This document shows positions 26,552-35,060 of a stretch of 64,000 bases of DNA, one piece after another (position 1 is the stretch's first letter; every line of letters begins with the position of its first letter). The stretch is from Bifidobacterium sp. ESL0682. Lineage in GTDB: Bacteria > Actinomycetota > Actinomycetes > Actinomycetales > Bifidobacteriaceae. The DNA lies in the NCBI RefSeq assembly GCF_029392815.1, contig NZ_CP113942.1:248001-312000 (forward strand), given 5' to 3'. The notes beneath the pieces are model-generated. The model was not told the origin of the DNA, did not search any database, and saw nothing but the letters and a program-made list of their open reading frames with translations. Both the position numbers and the translations under genes were made by a program.

Positions 26552-28168
26552 ATGACATGCACCACCATCTTGGTCGGCAAAGACGCGAGTTATGACGGCT
26601 CGACCATCGTCGCCCGCAATGAGGATTCGATGAACGGCCAGTTCGACCCGAAGCGCTACATTGTGGTTCGTCCCGAGGACGTGAAGAAGCATTATCGCAG
26701 CGTGCAGACCCACGCCGAAGTCGAGTTGCCGGACAACCCGATGCAATATACCGCCGTCCCCAACGTCGATCAGTCCGAAGGCTTCTGGGGCGAGGCCGGT
26801 GTCAACGAGGCGAACGTCGCCATCAGCGCCACCGAAACTCTGACCACCAACGAGCGCGTGCTGGGTGCCGATCCGTTTGTCGAGTTTGTTCCTGCGAAGG
26901 GCAAGGAAGGCGAGCCGGGCTATGAGCCCGAAATTGCCGGCGGCGTCGGCGAAGAAGACTTCCTGCCGATTGTTCTGCCGTATATCAAGACCGCCCGCGA
27001 AGGCGTGGAGCGCCTGGGCGCGTTCCTGGAGAAGTATGGCACCTACGAGATGAATGGCATCGCGTTCAGCGACGTGAACGAGATCTGGTGGATGGAGACC
27101 GTCGGCGGCCACCATTGGATTGCCAAGCGTGTGCCTGACGAGGCGTATGTCACCATGCCCAACCAGCTCGGCATCGACGAGTTCGATCTGGAGGATGCGC
27201 TCGGCGAACAGAATGAGCACATGTGCTCCCCGGACTTGGCCGAGTTCATCGAAGACAACCACCTCGACCTCGCCGTCGAGGCGACCACCCCGTTCAATCC
27301 GCGCGACGCCTTCGGTTCCCATTCCGACGCGGACCATGTCTACAACACCCCGCGCGCCTGGTACATGCAGCGTTTCTTCAATCCTTACGATGAGGTTTGG
27401 GATGGCCCTGAGGCCGACCACACCCCGGAATCCGATGACATTCCGTGGGCCCGTCAGCCGGAACGTAAGATCACCATCGAAGACATCAAGTACGTGCTGA
27501 GCTCGCACTTCCAGGGCACGAAGTTCGACCCGTACGGCCACCTCGGCGACGAGCACACGCGCCACATGTACCGCGTCATCGGCATCAACCGCCAGAGCCA
27601 TCTCTCGCTGGTGCAGATCCGCCCGTACCGCCCGCAGTCCAGCCGTGCGCTCCAGTGGATCACCTACGGTTCCAACGTGTTCAACACGCTCGTGCCGTTC
27701 TATCCGAACGTTGAAACGACCCCGGAATACTTCAGCGGTACCACCATGCGCGTCACCTCCGAGAACTTCTACTGGGCCAACCGCATCATCGCGGCGCTGT
27801 GCAACTTCACCTACGCCGAGAACTACAACGCCATCGAGCGCTACCAGCAGAAGACCGGTGGCATGGCGCACCGCATGATCGCCGCTACCGACGAGCAGGT
27901 CGCGCGTCTTGGGGGAGACAAGGAGGCCAGCGCCGAATCGATGGCGCAGGCTGAGCTCAACGCCGGCAACCCCGAGGGCGATGTCGAGCCCATGGAGCCC
28001 GACCAGATCATCGCCGCCACCCGCAACGCGGAAGTGCGCGAGATCCTGAAGGCCGCGAACCAGTCGATGGCCGACCAGATCAAAGCCGAAACCGACGATT
28101 TGTTGAACATCGTGCTGCACAACGCGTCCCTGCAGATGTCCAACGCCTTCAACCGTTCCGACAACTAA
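26552..28168 (+). CDS. pepD: C69/U34 family dipeptidase
   Basis: 538 residues. It starts MTCTTILVGKDASYDGSTIVARNEDS, the N-terminal-nucleophile signature of the PepD/C69 family; Cys3 is the expected catalytic residue after processing. Further family segments are EANVAISATET and WWMETVGGHHWIAKRVPD. It hydrolyses a broad set of dipeptides. AAGGAGAGG lies about 13 nt upstream, inside the PEBP gene. There is no leader peptide, so it is likely intracellular. It is followed by a 13-bp hairpin. Confidence 0.93.
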   Translation: MTCTTILVGKDASYDGSTIVARNEDSMNGQFDPKRYIVVRPEDVKKHYRSVQTHAEVELPDNPMQYTAVPNVDQSEGFWGEAGVNEANVAISATETLTTNERVLGADPFVEFVPAKGKEGEPGYEPEIAGGVGEEDFLPIVLPYIKTAREGVERLGAFLEKYGTYEMNGIAFSDVNEIWWMETVGGHHWIAKRVPDEAYVTMPNQLGIDEFDLEDALGEQNEHMCSPDLAEFIEDNHLDLAVEATTPFNPRDAFGSHSDADHVYNTPRAWYMQRFFNPYDEVWDGPEADHTPESDDIPWARQPERKITIEDIKYVLSSHFQGTKFDPYGHLGDEHTRHMYRVIGINRQSHLSLVQIRPYRPQSSRALQWITYGSNVFNTLVPFYPNVETTPEYFSGTTMRVTSENFYWANRIIAALCNFTYAENYNAIERYQQKTGGMAHRMIAATDEQVARLGGDKEASAESMAQAELNAGNPEGDVEPMEPDQIIAATRNAEVREILKAANQSMADQIKAETDDLLNIVLHNASLQMSNAFNRSDN

Positions 28169-28193
28169 AGCAGCTGATTTGTTGTTTTCTTAT

Positions 28194-28238
28194 TGGCCAA
28201 CTTGGTGCTGATTAATTGCGATAGTACCAAGTTGGCCA
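28194..28238 (+). terminator. Hairpin after the dipeptidase gene
   Basis: Arms TGGCCAACTTGGT (28194-28206) and ACCAAGTTGGCCA (28226-28238) form a perfect 13-bp stem 26 bp past the stop. There is no U-tract, so terminator function is uncertain. No riboswitch was recognised before fhs. Confidence 0.5.
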
Positions 28239-28398
28239 TGCTGTACCTTGTGGCAATGTGCTGATAGGCTTTGGGGTAGTAGGGTCGGGTCATGCTCGGT
28301 GTCATCGGTTGGGTATTTGCGAATTCCTTGGTGTTCGCATTCAAGCTGGCGTCAGGCACGACCTGGCAATGTTCACGCTCGTTGAAAGTAGGTACAGC

Positions 28399-29970
28399 AT
28401 GGCACTGATTGATCAATTCACTGTTCAGTACGGACTGGTCAAGAAGATTGACGCGTTCGGATATCTCGATTATCTGAAGAACCACGCCGACGAGCCGCGC
28501 AAGCACGGCAAGGTTGTGCTGGTCACCGCCGATACGCCGCTGAAGGCCTCGCGCGGGGAAGGCAAGACCACCACCACCATCGCGCTGATTGATGCGCTGC
28601 GCGCTCGCGGCATCGACGCGACCGCTGTATTGCGTCAGCCGAGCATGGGCATCACCGCGGCCGGTTCCAAGGGCGGCGCTTCTGGCGGCGGCAAGTCCTC
28701 GCTTTCGCACCCCGAACTGATTGATTGGGGTCTGTGCGGTGAAATGGCCGCCATCGAGAACGCGCAGAACCTGCTGGTTTCCTTTGCCGAGAAGGCCGTG
28801 GACGAAGGTCGTATCGACACGATTCTCGTGCCGCGCGTCTCGGAAGTGCCGTCGCGTTCGTTGCGTCAGATTGCCGTCGACCGCGGCAAGGGCGACGTGC
28901 CCGAGCGCGTTGTGCTGACTCCGACCTGCGAATTGATGCAGATCGTCGTGCTGTCCCATTCCATGGACGAAATTGCCGAGCGTGTCTCCAAGATGGTCGC
29001 TGGCACCAAGGACGGCAACCCCGTCACTTTCGGTGAGTTCATTGACTTGTGGCGCATCACCGGCATTCTTGGCGACGCAGTGAAGCCAGCGCAGACCGAA
29101 ACCGTCAACGGCTCACCGGTCTACGTGCACTGTGGCCCGTTCGCCAACGTGTCGCTGGGCATCCCCAGCCTGGTCTCCGTCGAAATGGCCTGCGCACTGC
29201 ACGATGTGGTTGTTGTTGAAGCTGGATATGGTGCCGACGCCGGTGCCCAGAAATGGCTTGATATCGCCTGCCGTGAGTATGGAGCAGAGTGGCCGGCTGC
29301 CGCGGTGGTGGTCACCCGTGCGTCGACTTGGCGCGACGATCCGCAGCTTGCTTGGCGCTATCCGTTCCATGTTCATCGCCTCGAAAGCCTTGGTATTCCT
29401 ACCTTCCCGCTGGTCAATCTCTGGGACGGGGAAGACGATCAGATTGATTCGTTGCGCGATACCGCCAAGTCGTTGGACTTCCGTAACCCGATTATCGGCA
29501 ACCTCTTCCGTGACGGTGGTGAGGCCTTGGCCCCGCAGCTTGATGGGTTTGTAGAAGCGCTGGATTCGGCGAATAATGCCACTCGTGCCGAGGCGTCGAA
29601 CGCGCCGGCTGATGCCGCTGACCCTGAAGCCGCCGACAACCGCGCCAGCCATAAGGGCATGGGCCTGGTCGAAGACGTGAAGTGGATTGCCGAAAATGCG
29701 TATGGCGTCCCCGCCGACCGCGTGCTGTTCAAGTTTGGGTTCGCCGAGTCGCTTGCCGAAGCGACCGAGCTGTGCAACGGCGTCGGTACGAGCATTGATG
29801 ACCTCGCCATCGTCGCGGTGAAGTCCCCGGCCACGATGACCGATGACGATTCTGCCGCGGCCGACGAACGTACGGTGACCTTGAAGAAGGTCGAGCCGCA
29901 TCTCGGCGCTGGCGTGGTGCAGGTCAACCTCACTACCTCGCTCACCACCCCGATGCCAAAGATCGTCTGA
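28399..29970 (+). CDS. fhs: Formate-tetrahydrofolate ligase
   Basis: Joins formate to tetrahydrofolate using ATP, giving 10-formyl-THF for purine synthesis. 523 residues. The ATP-binding P-loop lies in KASRGEGKTTTTIALIDAL, followed by RQPSMGITAAGSKGGASGGG, a hallmark of the enzyme, and EAGYGADAGAQKW. The C-terminal third has an Ala-rich insertion (about residues 395-430) that looks like a linker. The ATG at 28399 was chosen for the conserved start and AAAGTAGG upstream; a longer frame exists but has no such signal. A terminator follows at 30062. Confidence 0.95.
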   Translation: MALIDQFTVQYGLVKKIDAFGYLDYLKNHADEPRKHGKVVLVTADTPLKASRGEGKTTTTIALIDALRARGIDATAVLRQPSMGITAAGSKGGASGGGKSSLSHPELIDWGLCGEMAAIENAQNLLVSFAEKAVDEGRIDTILVPRVSEVPSRSLRQIAVDRGKGDVPERVVLTPTCELMQIVVLSHSMDEIAERVSKMVAGTKDGNPVTFGEFIDLWRITGILGDAVKPAQTETVNGSPVYVHCGPFANVSLGIPSLVSVEMACALHDVVVVEAGYGADAGAQKWLDIACREYGAEWPAAAVVVTRASTWRDDPQLAWRYPFHVHRLESLGIPTFPLVNLWDGEDDQIDSLRDTAKSLDFRNPIIGNLFRDGGEALAPQLDGFVEALDSANNATRAEASNAPADAADPEAADNRASHKGMGLVEDVKWIAENAYGVPADRVLFKFGFAESLAEATELCNGVGTSIDDLAIVAVKSPATMTDDDSAAADERTVTLKKVEPHLGAGVVQVNLTTSLTTPMPKIV

Positions 29971-30061
29971 GGTCCCAGGCTGCCGGAACTGTCGTATGGC
30001 GGAGATTGTCGTGTCGCTCAAAGCGATAAATACGATGACGCTCAAAAATCGAAGATAATAA

Positions 30062-30118
30062 AAAGGCGATAACCGAATCCGATTGATGGAATCAGATAGG
30101 CTATCGCCTTTCGTTTTT
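30062..30118. terminator. Terminator between fhs and the MIF-like gene
   Basis: AAAGGCGATAACC pairs with GGCTATCGCCTTT with one mismatch, followed by CGTTTTTT. It terminates fhs on the plus strand; the A-rich left side could also serve the convergent gene. Confidence 0.85.
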
Positions 30119-30158
30119 TAGTTTTTATTGCTTATAACGTTAAGTCGTGGTGGAGCAA

Positions 30159-30512
30159 TTAGAAGTTGCCGCCGTTCCAGCCCCAGTCGCCCGTGGCCGT
30201 ATAGCGAATGTAGGTGCGGTCTTCGGGAATGCCGAGCTGGTCGTTAAGCGCAGTCATGATCTGCTTCGACATCGATTCCCAAACGGAGCGGTCGATGCTG
30301 CCGGGTTCACCCATAACGTTGACCTCGACGTAGGCCGCCGGCTTGCTGTCGGTGCCGCCAAAGTAAATCGGCATGTTGTCCTCGAACGGGCACATCAGCC
30401 AGCTCTCGGTCTTGCCGGGGACGGCGGTGATGGCCTTACCGTACGCGGCCTTGAGCGCCTCGCGCTGCTCGGGAGTGGTGGAAACGGAAACGTGGGTGTG
30501 AATGACTGGCAT
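30159..30512 (-). CDS. MIF-like tautomerase
   Basis: 117 residues, the size of macrophage migration inhibitory factor and its bacterial relatives. After Met removal the N-terminal residue is proline, the catalytic base of this superfamily (MPVIHTHVSV). The core DNMPIYFGGTDSKPAAYVEVNVMG and the end RTYIRYTATGDWGWNGGNF align with MIF by position. The ATG at 30512 is chosen over a TTG at 30518 because it exposes this proline; AAGGAG lies upstream. Keto-enol tautomerase activity is expected; the physiological substrate is unknown. It is monocistronic. Confidence 0.85.
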   Translation of the reverse strand: MPVIHTHVSVSTTPEQREALKAAYGKAITAVPGKTESWLMCPFEDNMPIYFGGTDSKPAAYVEVNVMGEPGSIDRSVWESMSKQIMTALNDQLGIPEDRTYIRYTATGDWGWNGGNF

Positions 30513-30979
30513 GGTCAATAGCTCCTTTGTCGTAAACGAATCTGCATGTGCCCTTTATTCTATCGTGCTGACCTGTATGCATTGTGAATGCGCTCATAAA
30601 GCGACTGAGGCTCATACACAAAATTCGCGCGACAATGCATGATGAGCTGAATATTATGCAGAATTTTATACCTATTCACCCGTTTGGCAACGTAGTCTTT
30701 GGCAATTTGAGTGTGGTTCTCGCCTTATCATGAAGACGGTTTTGTTTGATATCAGACGTGTCAATGTGGCGGTGCTGCGCAGATTATCAGGGTATTTGGT
30801 GCAGAGTATGCCTTGGACGTACATCTGCACGCCGGTTGTGCGTACATTTAGGAATGAGACACCGGCAGGTGCGTCTGCAGCCCTCGGCACCATCGTTTGA
30901 CGATACTCGGATTGGATGGCCGAGAGCGGTTCACGACGCATGAGTACGGGCGACGATTGAGGGAAGGAACGGCAGAACT
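30513..30979. other. Intergenic region between divergent genes, no gene supported
   Basis: About 470 bp between the MIF-like gene (minus) and the mevalonate fusion gene (plus). The AT-rich middle (30600-30760) should hold both promoters. I could not place -35/-10 pairs with confidence and saw no conserved RNA or small gene. Confidence 0.4.
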
Positions 30980-33583
30980 ATGAGCGATGGACGAGCCCAG
31001 GAACCGAACAGCAGTGTAGCCTCGGCGCCCGGCAAGCTCTATATCGCCGGCGAATATGCCGTCGTCGAGCATGGTCATCCCGCCATTCTGGTTGCCGTCA
31101 ACCGTCTGCTGACCGCTCGCATCACCGAAATTGACACTTCTTTCGCCCAACCGCAATCCTTTGGCGTGGACCCGGTCGGGCGCATCCATTCCACCGGCCA
31201 TCCCGAGGCTTCTGTGACGTGGCGGCGTCGCGCGGGGCGTGCGGTGCCGGACTTGGAGCAGCCGGGTGCGGCGTTCGTGCTTTCCGTGATTCATGCCGTC
31301 GAGGAGTTGGCGCAGCAGCAGGGCAAAGAACTCAAGATTTATGATGTCAATATCGAAAGCGAATTGGATGACGCTTCCGGCCGCAAGTATGGCTTGGGCT
31401 CGTCGGCAGCGGTGACGGTGGCGATGATGAAAGCGCTCCTCTCGTTTTACGGCCTTGATCTGGAGCCGATTCAACAGTACAAGCTGGCGTTCGTCGCGGC
31501 GAGCCGCGCTCAGAAAGTCGGTTCCGGCGGTGATCTGGCGGCCAGTCTGTTCGGCGGGTGCATCCGTTTCACGGCCGTCGATCGGCAGTGGGTCACCAAC
31601 CGTCTGCAAGACACGGCACTGAACGAGTTGATTGACATGCCGTGGCCCGGATTGAGCATTTCGCGGCTTCGTGCGTTTGAGCCGAGTAGTAGCCTACGCC
31701 TCATGGTCGGCTGGACCGGCAACCCTGCTTCCACGCCGTCGCTGGTGGGTCATGTTCAGCAGCAGAGCGCTGCCGAACACGAGCGGATGTATCAGGACTT
31801 TCTGCGTAGCAGCGACACCTGTGTCGACGCGTTGGCTGATGCCTTGGTGCGAGACGACGAACAAGCCGTCATTGCTCATGTGCGTGAGGCTCGCAAGCTG
31901 TTGCTTTCCCTTTCGTCGTTTACCGGCGTGGTCATCGAGACTCCGGCGCTGAGACACTTGGTCGAAGTGGCTGAAAGTCATGGCGCTGCGGCGAAAAGCT
32001 CCGGCGCGGGCGGCGGCGACTGTGGCATCGCGATTGCCGGACCGAGTGCCGATATGCCGGCCGTCACCCGTGGCTGGCAGGAAAAGGGCATCGTGCCGCT
32101 GGACCTGTCGGTGCACGAGCCGCAAATCGACCTTGCTGATTGGGCCGGCAGCGTTGCTGGTGATGCATCGAATAGATTTGTCAGCAATGTGCGGGCAGAA
32201 GGAAGCTTTTCCAAGGAAATAGCTGGCAGTGGAGTTGCGGCCACCGACAGAGATGATGCTGGCAGTGACGGTATTGCTGGTGTCGTCCGTATTGATGAGA
32301 CCGATATTGACGGTTCAAGAAGGTCGGACGTCTCGGCTCTGAACGTTTCCGTTGGCCATGCATCCGGCGCTGATTCGCAGGCGTTTGTCGCCGGTTCCAA
32401 CCGCAAGGATGACCATGTGCGGCTTGCGCTCGCCGAGCATGCGGACAAACAGCATAATGCATTTGATGATGTCGCTTTCATTCATCAGAGTTTGGGCGGT
32501 GTAGCGCTCGCCGATGTGGACATGAGCACCGAAGTCTGCGGCGCGAAATGGGATATGCCGTTCTATATCAATGCGATGACCGGCGGATCGGCCAAAACCG
32601 CGTCAATCAATGCCTCGTTCGCGCGCGTAGCCGCCGCAACAGGATTGGCCATGGCCTCGGGATCGCAGCATGCCGCCATTCGTGACCCCGAACTGGAGCC
32701 GACGTTCACCACGATTCGTGAGCATGACCCGTCTGGTTTCGTCTTCGCCAATGTCGGGGCGAATGTTACCGCAGAACAAGCGGTGCACGCGGTTGAGATG
32801 ATTCATGCGAATGCGTTGCAAATCCACATCAACGCCGCCCAGGAGTTGGTCATGCCTGAGGGTGCGCGCGATTTTGATTCTTGGCCACAGCGTATCGCTG
32901 AGATCGTCAAGGCTTCGCCGGTGCCGGTGATGGTCAAGGAAGTCGGCTTCGGCATGAGCGCCCGCACCGTGCGGCAACTGGCGGAATTGGGCGTGCATAC
33001 GGTCGATGTCAGCGGCCGAGGCGGCACCGATTTCGCGCGCATCGAAAACGCGCGGCGTGCTGGCCGCGACTACGGTTACATGGCCGGTTGGGGTCAGTCT
33101 ACGGCGTTGTGCCTGTCGGAGTTGTTGCCTAGCGGCCGTGATGAAGTGTCTGATTGTCGTATTGATGCGCCGGGTATGGTTTCAGGCGAAGGTGCGAATG
33201 CTGCTGACGTTAATGCTTCCGGTTCACAAGTGGATGGTGTGAGCAGTGCTGAAAATGAGCAGAATTGTGCTGGCGGAATCGACGTCGCCGTTCTTGCTTC
33301 CGGAGGTGTGCGTAACCCGTTGGATGTGGTGAAGGCACTCGCGTTGGGTGCTCAAGCTGTTGGTGTTTCCGGGCACTTCCTGCAGGTGCTGAATGATTCC
33401 GGCGAAAAGGGCCTGACTGCCGAAATCGACAGCTGGAAGAGCCAAGTGCGCTCGCTGATGGCGTTGCTTGGCACGAAAACCGTTGCCGACTTACGAAGCA
33501 CTGACCTGTTGGTTACCGGCAAAACTGCTGAGGAAGCGCGTTTGTTGGGCGTCGATTTATCAGCGCTTGCAAAACGTAGCTGA
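30980..33583 (+). CDS. Phosphomevalonate kinase - type 2 isopentenyl-diphosphate isomerase fusion
   Basis: 867 residues. Residues 1-375 are a GHMP kinase of the phosphomevalonate kinase type: SAPGKLYIAGEYAVVEHGHPA, KYGLGSSAAVTVAMM and SSGAGGGDCGIAIAG are its three motifs. Residues about 376-470 form a low-complexity Asp/Ser/Gly linker. From NRKDDHVRLALAEH onward it is an FMN-dependent type 2 IPP isomerase (INAMTGGS, SGSQHAAIRDPE, QIHINAAQE, KEVGFGMS, ASGGVRNPLDVVKALALGA). It would catalyse two mevalonate-pathway steps that are separated by the mevalonate diphosphate decarboxylase step. No ribosome binding site or start typical of a separate isomerase is seen at the junction. Confidence 0.9.
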   Translation: MSDGRAQEPNSSVASAPGKLYIAGEYAVVEHGHPAILVAVNRLLTARITEIDTSFAQPQSFGVDPVGRIHSTGHPEASVTWRRRAGRAVPDLEQPGAAFVLSVIHAVEELAQQQGKELKIYDVNIESELDDASGRKYGLGSSAAVTVAMMKALLSFYGLDLEPIQQYKLAFVAASRAQKVGSGGDLAASLFGGCIRFTAVDRQWVTNRLQDTALNELIDMPWPGLSISRLRAFEPSSSLRLMVGWTGNPASTPSLVGHVQQQSAAEHERMYQDFLRSSDTCVDALADALVRDDEQAVIAHVREARKLLLSLSSFTGVVIETPALRHLVEVAESHGAAAKSSGAGGGDCGIAIAGPSADMPAVTRGWQEKGIVPLDLSVHEPQIDLADWAGSVAGDASNRFVSNVRAEGSFSKEIAGSGVAATDRDDAGSDGIAGVVRIDETDIDGSRRSDVSALNVSVGHASGADSQAFVAGSNRKDDHVRLALAEHADKQHNAFDDVAFIHQSLGGVALADVDMSTEVCGAKWDMPFYINAMTGGSAKTASINASFARVAAATGLAMASGSQHAAIRDPELEPTFTTIREHDPSGFVFANVGANVTAEQAVHAVEMIHANALQIHINAAQELVMPEGARDFDSWPQRIAEIVKASPVPVMVKEVGFGMSARTVRQLAELGVHTVDVSGRGGTDFARIENARRAGRDYGYMAGWGQSTALCLSELLPSGRDEVSDCRIDAPGMVSGEGANAADVNASGSQVDGVSSAENEQNCAGGIDVAVLASGGVRNPLDVVKALALGAQAVGVSGHFLQVLNDSGEKGLTAEIDSWKSQVRSLMALLGTKTVADLRSTDLLVTGKTAEEARLLGVDLSALAKRS

Positions 33584-33853
33584 GAAAACTTCCATAAGGT
33601 GTTTCCGGCGCAAAAGTGTCTTCTTCGTAGCATTGAAAGTTGAATTGGCAGTTATATAGCTTGAATGCTGTAAATGCAACAAATGGCAAATCGAAAGCGT
33701 TGAGATTTCAATGATTTTGATTTTTGCTGTAGCAAATCGTAGCACGGAACAAAGTTTCACGACAAAGAAACACTCATTGCTATGTTGTAATACGATTTAT
33801 GGATGCGCAGACACGCTTTTGCGCAAATCCTGTGCTCGGACTTCAATGGAATC

Positions 33854-34423
33854 ATGTTTCCTGATTTTTTGAATGAAGATGCCGAAACCGTAGCGAAGGG
33901 GCTGCTTGGCTGCGTGCTGACACGCGTTGTAGACGGCGAGACGTTAACCGTGCGCATCGTGGAAACCGAGGCCTACGATCAGCTTGACCCGGCCAGCCAT
34001 ACCTTCCACGGCCAAAGCGAACGCAACCGCGCGATGTTCGGCCCGTCTGGCCACGCCTATATCTATCTGATTTATGGCACGAATCTGTGCATGAATGTCA
34101 CCGCGTTCGAAGAGGGTTTCGGCGCGGGCGCCCTCATCCGTGGCGCCGAACCGATGGATACGAAAACCGTGGAAATCATTGAAAAGCGCCGTGGTGGCCG
34201 TCGCATCAAGGACTGCCTCAACGGCCCGGGCAAGATCTGCAAGTCGCTTGGTATCACGATGGACCTTTACGGCCACGACCTGCGCAAGCCCCCGCTGAGC
34301 CTGTCGACCGGTTCCCTGCGCCCCGGCGAACGTATCGAGGCCACCGAGCGCGTCGGCATCACCAAGGCCAAGGATCGCCCGCGCCGCTTCATCATCGCCG
34401 GCAACCCTTACCTCTCGCGTTGA
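33854..34423 (+). CDS. mpg: DNA-3-methyladenine glycosylase (AAG/MPG family)
   Basis: Removes alkylated purines in base excision repair. 189 residues. Family motifs are VRIVETEAYDQLDPASH, AYIYLIYGTNLCMNV, GALIRGAEP and LNGPGKICKSLGI. The ATG at 33854 gives the usual short N-terminus (MFPDFLNEDAETVAKGLLG). An in-frame ATG at 33803 would add 17 unlike residues and has no better ribosome binding site. Its coding end touches the promoter of the next locus (TTGACA at 34420). Confidence 0.9.
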   Translation: MFPDFLNEDAETVAKGLLGCVLTRVVDGETLTVRIVETEAYDQLDPASHTFHGQSERNRAMFGPSGHAYIYLIYGTNLCMNVTAFEEGFGAGALIRGAEPMDTKTVEIIEKRRGGRRIKDCLNGPGKICKSLGITMDLYGHDLRKPPLSLSTGSLRPGERIEATERVGITKAKDRPRRFIIAGNPYLSR

Positions 34424-34480
34424 CAAATATAGTTTAGCGTTTTATCATTGTTGAATACCAGCTGGTAAAACGTTATATCA
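34420..34480 (+). promoter_or_regulatory. Promoter with two operator-like sites (O1, O2) before the MFS gene
   Basis: -35 TTGACA (34420-34425), 17-nt spacer, -10 TATCAT (34443-34448). O1, TAGTTTAGCGTTTTATCA (34430-34447), overlaps the -10. O2, TGGTAAAACGTTATATCA (34463-34480), lies just downstream. Both resemble the 18-bp sites at 36707, 36739 and 41744. The LacI protein at 39558-40609 is the likely repressor. Confidence 0.7.
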
Positions 34481-34802
34481 ACGTTGAAGTTCAGTGCTGA
34501 AACTCTGTTTTATCGGATGGATATATCGTATGAGAGAGGTGAGCGTGCCGTGTCTGGCTAAATGTTGTGATGACGGTTTGGTTCGATTGTCGGTTTCAAA
34601 GCTGTCCATCCTATACAAGTAGGTGAATTGAGAATGGTTACCACCGTAGGTAATGCTTAGTTTGAAATTAATTCTTTGATTTCCTTATCTATGGCAATAC
34701 CGATGGCTTGCTGATGGGTCTGTGCAGGCTTTGCCGGTTTGTATTTTCCTTTGTCGTGTTTAGGGGATGAATGGTTCGCTGTCAACATGAGGTTCAGAAG
34801 GC

Positions 34803-34985
34803 TTGAGAAGTACGAGTCTGCTTAAGGTGGACACCGAAAATCCGACAAGTGGCCATACGATTGGTGACACGGACAGGCTCAATGACTCGCACAAGACTAT
34901 GCAGGCGGCCATCAGCATCGATGGGGAGTGGTTCCTCAGGGAGTTTATGACGCGCATCAGCGTCCTGGCCGCAGGCAAGCGCTGA
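34803..34985 (+). pseudogene. Possible remnant of a nucleoside hydrolase C-terminus
   Basis: A 60-codon frame reads KVDTENPTSGHTIGDTD, then AAISIDGEWFLREFMTRI. This resembles, in order, the C-terminal Val-Asp-x-Glu...Gly-x-Thr...Asp and Ile-Asp-x-x-x-Phe segments of ribonucleoside hydrolases such as the one at 36835. No ribosome binding site or N-terminal part is present. It sits in the 636-bp gap 34424-35060 between the O1/O2 promoter and the MFS gene, so a decayed hydrolase once first in this operon would explain both. The rest of the gap shows nothing recognisable. Confidence 0.35.
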
Positions 34986-35060
34986 CATCGATTTGTCGCC
35001 GGTATCCCGTCTCCTGCGAAATAAATCAATACACACAACAATTTAACTATCGAGGAAAAC

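Noticed and set aside
26531..28120. 529-codon open frame opposite the C69 dipeptidase
   Set aside because: The plus-strand gene has all family motifs; the opposite frame is a composition artefact.
28169..28398. Possible tetrahydrofolate or other riboswitch before fhs
   Set aside because: Only a simple hairpin after the dipeptidase gene is visible; no conserved riboswitch core was recognised.
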